Below, piece by piece: positions 4,882 to 7,326 of a DNA stretch of 7,326 nucleotides. Below the pieces are notes generated by a model that saw only the letters and a list, made by a program, of their open reading frames with translations, made no database searches and had not been told where the DNA came from. Made by a program: the position numbers and the translations under genes. Position 1 is the first letter of the stretch, and every line of letters begins with the position of its first letter. Origin of the DNA: Halovenus sp. (GTDB lineage: Archaea; Halobacteriota; Halobacteria; Halobacteriales; Haloarculaceae); the NCBI GenBank assembly GCA_003551945.1, contig PUNZ01000257.1, positions 1 to 7,326 on the forward strand, read 5' to 3'.

Positions 4882-6042
4882 ATGACGCTCAAACGCACGC
4901 TCTCGATCGCCCTACAGGTGGCGCTGGTCGCCATCGTGGTTTCGCTGCTCATCGGGCAGTTCCTCGGCCAGCCGGTGCTGCTCAGTTTTGTCGAAACCGG
5001 GAGTATGCAGCCAACGCTTGGCCCCGGTGATGGCTTCGTCGCCATTCCCGCACCGCTTGTGGGCTCCATCGAGTCGGGCGATGTCGTCACGTTTGACGCC
5101 GAAGAAATCGAGGGTGGCGGGCTGACAACCCACCGTGTCATCGAGGAGACCGACCGCGGCTACATTACCCAGGGCGATGACAACCCGTTCACGGATCAAG
5201 ACAGCGGTGAGCCCGTCGTCCAAGACGCCGACATCGTCGCCAAAGCGTTCATGGTCGGCGGAACCGTCGTCGTGATTCCGCATCTCGGCACGGCCGCGAT
5301 GGGGTTCCAATCGGGCATCGATTCGCTCCAGTGGTGGCTTGCGGGCCTGTTCGGGAGCCGATCGTTCCTCGGCGCACAGGGTATTGCGTATCTCCTGTTT
5401 GGGCTCTCCGTTTTTGCCTACGCGGCCGACTGGTATCTCACCTCGGGCACTCGCGACCGCGGGCGCGACACGGCGCGCGAAGACGGCACCTCGGCGTTCG
5501 CAATCATGGCCATACTGGCGTTGGTGGTAATGGGCAGTGCCACTGCCGCGATGGTCGTGCCCGCGGGCTCACACGAGTACGGCGTCGTGAGCGCGGAGTT
5601 CGAATCCGACAGACCGACGGTTATCGAGCGGGGAACCAGCGAAGAAATCGAGTACCCCATCCCCAACGCGGGACTCGTTCCGGTGCAGGTGTACGTCTCG
5701 CCGGACAGTCCTGGTGTCGACGTCGACCCCGAGCGCGTCGCGGTCGGCAGTCGTGACGAGGCGACGACCAGCGTGACGCTTACCGCACCCGACGAAACCG
5801 GCTACTACCGGTTGTTTGTTCAGGAACATCGCTATCTGGCGGTGTTGCCACCGGGCGTGATTGATCAGCTGTACGGCCTCCATCCGTGGGCTCCCTTGGT
5901 GGCGATAAACGGGCTGCTTGGCGGGAGTGTCATGGCGCTTGGGCTGCTGTCGCTGCGCGGGCAACCCGCCCGGATTCGCTCGCGAGAATCGCGTGAGAAA
6001 CCGCCGCTGTACCGCCGACTCCTCAGACAAATATACAAATAA
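4882..6042 (+). CDS. Signal peptidase I, archaeal/SipW (Ser-His) type, with extra extracellular domain
   Basis: This is a 386-residue membrane protease. TM1 spans about 7-29, followed by the catalytic motif ETGSMQPTL (Ser41), then GDVVTF (66-71), TTHRVI with His84 in place of the bacterial Lys, and GDDN (98-101) with the catalytic-region Asp. Ser-His-Asp is the arrangement of archaeal, ER and Bacillus SipW enzymes (S26B type). The protease core ends near residue 135. Two further TMs (about 163-182 and 205-226) flank a charged loop, then an Ig-like beta-rich region (about 230-320) and a last TM (about 337-358) before a basic tail. The enzyme is thus about twice the usual length. The ATG at 4882 is preferred over the GTG at 4846, since only the former puts a short n-region directly before TM1. 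It probably removes the signals of the GTGAF(T/S)A proteins. The next gene begins one base after its stop. Confidence 0.93.
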   Translation: MTLKRTLSIALQVALVAIVVSLLIGQFLGQPVLLSFVETGSMQPTLGPGDGFVAIPAPLVGSIESGDVVTFDAEEIEGGGLTTHRVIEETDRGYITQGDDNPFTDQDSGEPVVQDADIVAKAFMVGGTVVVIPHLGTAAMGFQSGIDSLQWWLAGLFGSRSFLGAQGIAYLLFGLSVFAYAADWYLTSGTRDRGRDTAREDGTSAFAIMAILALVVMGSATAAMVVPAGSHEYGVVSAEFESDRPTVIERGTSEEIEYPIPNAGLVPVQVYVSPDSPGVDVDPERVAVGSRDEATTSVTLTAPDETGYYRLFVQEHRYLAVLPPGVIDQLYGLHPWAPLVAINGLLGGSVMALGLLSLRGQPARIRSRESREKPPLYRRLLRQIYK

Positions 6043-6043
6043 C

Positions 6044-7126
6044 ATGAGCGATGCTACCTCCACCGACGAACGCGGGCTCCGTATCCGGAGCGTATTGGAT
6101 GCACAGTTTGTCCTGATCCTTCTGGTGTGTCTCTTGGTCGCGGCGGCTGGCGTCGGCCTTATTTATGCGACCCACATCGAGCCGGGCACCGAAACCGAGA
6201 CACAAACCGTTGCCGAGTTCTCGACTGATAGCGGCTATGAGCATTCGGCTGTGGTGACCGAACCGAACGAGGTGTTCGACACCGGCACGGTTCTTGATGA
6301 CCGCGAAACCTACTTTACCCGGATTTCGCCGGAGTTGGACATTCTTGTCGCAACGGAGTATCTCTCGACTGACGCTAGTGATATGGAAATCACGCTCGAT
6401 TCGGTGCTCGTGATTCGGAACGCTGACGAGGGCGAGGTCTTCTGGGACGACGAGGAGCGGCTAGCAACCGAGCAGTCCACCGGTGTCGAAAACGGCGATC
6501 CGGTGGCTGCGGAGTACACGATCAATATCAGCGAACTTGACGAGCGGGTCTCGGAACTCGAAAACGAGGTCGGCTCCTCGCCGGGTGCCACCGAGACCGT
6601 CATCGAAACAACGGTGATTATGGAGGGAACGCTCGCCGGCGAGTCGCTCTCGCACTCGCGAACCGTCGCGTTGGACATCGATATTGCGGGAGACACCTAC
6701 ACGGTCAGCGAGTTGGACGACCGGACGGACTCGGCGGACCGAACCGAACAGGTGACCGTCGAGCGAACACACGGGCCGTTCCGGTCGGCTGTGGGTCCCG
6801 TCTTGCTCATCCTCGGAGCCATTTCATCGGGCTGGCTGCTGTACGCTCGCCAACAGAACAAACTCGCACTCACGCAGACCGAACAGGCGTATCTCTCGTA
6901 CCGCAATGACCGGTCCGAGTTCGACGAGTGGATCACGAAAATCCGCCTGCCCCAGTCGGTTCACGAACGCGAGACGGCGACCGCCGAAAGTCTGAAAGAG
7001 CTCGTCGATTTCGCTATCGACAACAACACGGGCGTCATCGATGACCCCGAGACCGACGCGTTCTATGCGGTGACTGACACCGTCGTCTACACCTACCGGC
7101 CGCCGCCAAAACCGGACGCTGACTGA
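6044..7126 (+). CDS. DUF5305-like two-TM surface protein, partner of the signal peptidase
   Basis: This is a 360-residue protein. A short cytoplasmic N-terminus with RSVLDAQFVLILL is followed by TM1 (about 22-41) and then an extracellular, acidic, strand-rich domain (about 45-243). That domain contains HSAVV, DDRETYFTRISPELDI and a short heptad-like stretch ISELDERVSELENEVGSS. TM2 spans 249-268. The cytoplasmic tail of about 90 residues includes AYLSYRNDRSEFDEWIT and ends in a Pro-rich YRPPPKP. The N-terminal TM, the PGT motif after it and the overall shape match my memory of the haloarchaeal DUF5305 family, whose function is unknown. The ATG lies one base after the peptidase stop; the longer frame from 5918 would overlap the peptidase gene and is rejected. 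Tight coupling suggests an assembly, anchoring or substrate-presentation role with the peptidase, perhaps analogous in position to TapA in the Bacillus operon (inference). The tail might signal to the cytoplasm. Confidence 0.82.
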   Translation: MSDATSTDERGLRIRSVLDAQFVLILLVCLLVAAAGVGLIYATHIEPGTETETQTVAEFSTDSGYEHSAVVTEPNEVFDTGTVLDDRETYFTRISPELDILVATEYLSTDASDMEITLDSVLVIRNADEGEVFWDDEERLATEQSTGVENGDPVAAEYTINISELDERVSELENEVGSSPGATETVIETTVIMEGTLAGESLSHSRTVALDIDIAGDTYTVSELDDRTDSADRTEQVTVERTHGPFRSAVGPVLLILGAISSGWLLYARQQNKLALTQTEQAYLSYRNDRSEFDEWITKIRLPQSVHERETATAESLKELVDFAIDNNTGVIDDPETDAFYAVTDTVVYTYRPPPKPDAD

Positions 7127-7130
7127 GCCG

Positions 7131-7153
7131 CTGAATCAGGTAGCTTGTTTTTT
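7131..7153 (+). terminator. Terminator-like element after the peptidase/DUF5305 operon
   Basis: CTGAATCAG (7131-7139, near-palindromic) is followed by GTAGCTTG and a run of six T (7148-7153), just after the TGA at 7124-7126. T-tracts are the main archaeal termination signal. Confidence 0.5.
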
Positions 7154-7196
7154 GATCCGAACGGAGCCGCCGGCGTCGCGTTTTGACCCCCATCAT

Positions 7197-7212
7197 AAAA
7201 CAACTGATTCAG
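7197..7212 (-). terminator. Mirrored terminator-like element for the leftward gene
   Basis: On the minus strand the sequence is CTGAATCAG-TTGTTTT, the same core and T-rich tail as the element at 7131-7153 in opposite orientation. It overlaps the TGA stop (7209-7211) of the leftward gene. Confidence 0.45.
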
Positions 7213-7326
7213 GCGCGAAACTCGGTTTCCGAAACGCGAACAACGACCGTTTCGTCGACATCGCGCAGGTCGTAGTCAGGGATCTCGCCATCGACACGGC
7301 GGGCATAGAGCGGTTCAACCAGCCGA
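7209..7326 (-). CDS. Unidentified protein, C-terminal fragment
   Basis: An open frame enters from the right edge and ends at TGA (7209-7211). Its last 38 residues start RLVEPLYARRVDGEIPDY, continue with a DLRDVDETVVVRV strand and end in SETEFRA. The acidic composition and GC-rich wobble positions fit a real haloarchaeal gene. I do not recognise the family from this fragment. It converges on the peptidase/DUF5305 operon and is probably outside the locus. Confidence 0.6.
   Translation of the reverse strand, partial: RLVEPLYARRVDGEIPDYDLRDVDETVVVRVSETEFRA

Noticed and set aside
5569..6063. Leftward frame opposite the peptidase C-terminal region
   Set aside because: The plus-strand frame continues the peptidase without break through a beta-rich domain and a TM; the antisense product is Arg/His-rich and unrecognisable.
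246..7126. Archaeal type IV pilus or archaellum locus
   Set aside because: No class III (prepilin) signal motif, no PilB/PilC-type ATPase or membrane platform protein is present; the peptidase is type I, not a prepilin peptidase.

Overview
The window looks like a haloarchaeal chromosome or large replicon. The encoded proteins are strongly acidic (many Asp/Glu, few Lys). Promoters have TTTATA-like boxes about 27 bases before predicted starts, and one start appears leaderless. Several families are typical of haloarchaea: Tat-type signal peptides ending in GTGAFTAAE..DR, membrane-anchored winged-helix (DUF7344-like) proteins and a DUF5305-like protein. No species can be named from the sequence alone.

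Layout: (1) the C-terminal end of a PLP-dependent cysteine synthase (1-128, +); (2) a leftward two-gene unit of a wHTH/two-TM regulator (1100-1726) and a secreted beta-sandwich-type protein (246-1103), joined by an ATGA overlap; (3) a gene-poor divergent spacer (1727-2175) with a perfect 15-bp palindrome and a candidate leftward promoter; (4) a rightward tandem array of Tat-signal secreted proteins (2176-2979, 2992-3687) plus a very short third copy (3721-3915) whose end runs into the 3' end of the next, convergent gene; (5) a second leftward wHTH/two-TM regulator (3879-4469), paralogous to the first; (6) a palindrome-rich divergent spacer (4470-4881); (7) a rightward pair of an archaeal/SipW-type signal peptidase I with an extra extracellular domain (4882-6042) and, one base later, a DUF5305-like two-TM protein (6044-7126); (8) a short convergent spacer with mirrored terminator-like elements; (9) the C-terminal end of an unidentified leftward gene (7209-7326).

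Taken together, 246-7126 reads as one functional locus: a dedicated signal peptidase of the Ser-His type (like Bacillus SipW), its likely substrates (secreted proteins sharing the GTGAF(T/S)A...DR processing region and a camelysin/TasA-like sequence pattern), a membrane partner protein and two membrane-tethered regulators. Bacillus tapA-sipW-tasA and the TasA-related bundling pili (AbpA) of Pyrobaculum are the nearest known parallels, so the most economical hypothesis is a haloarchaeal extracellular fibre or matrix system. The domain and motif readings are visible in the sequence; the fibre function is inference. The accessory part (about 130-4880) looks more A+T-rich and repeat-bearing than the 4880-7126 pair.
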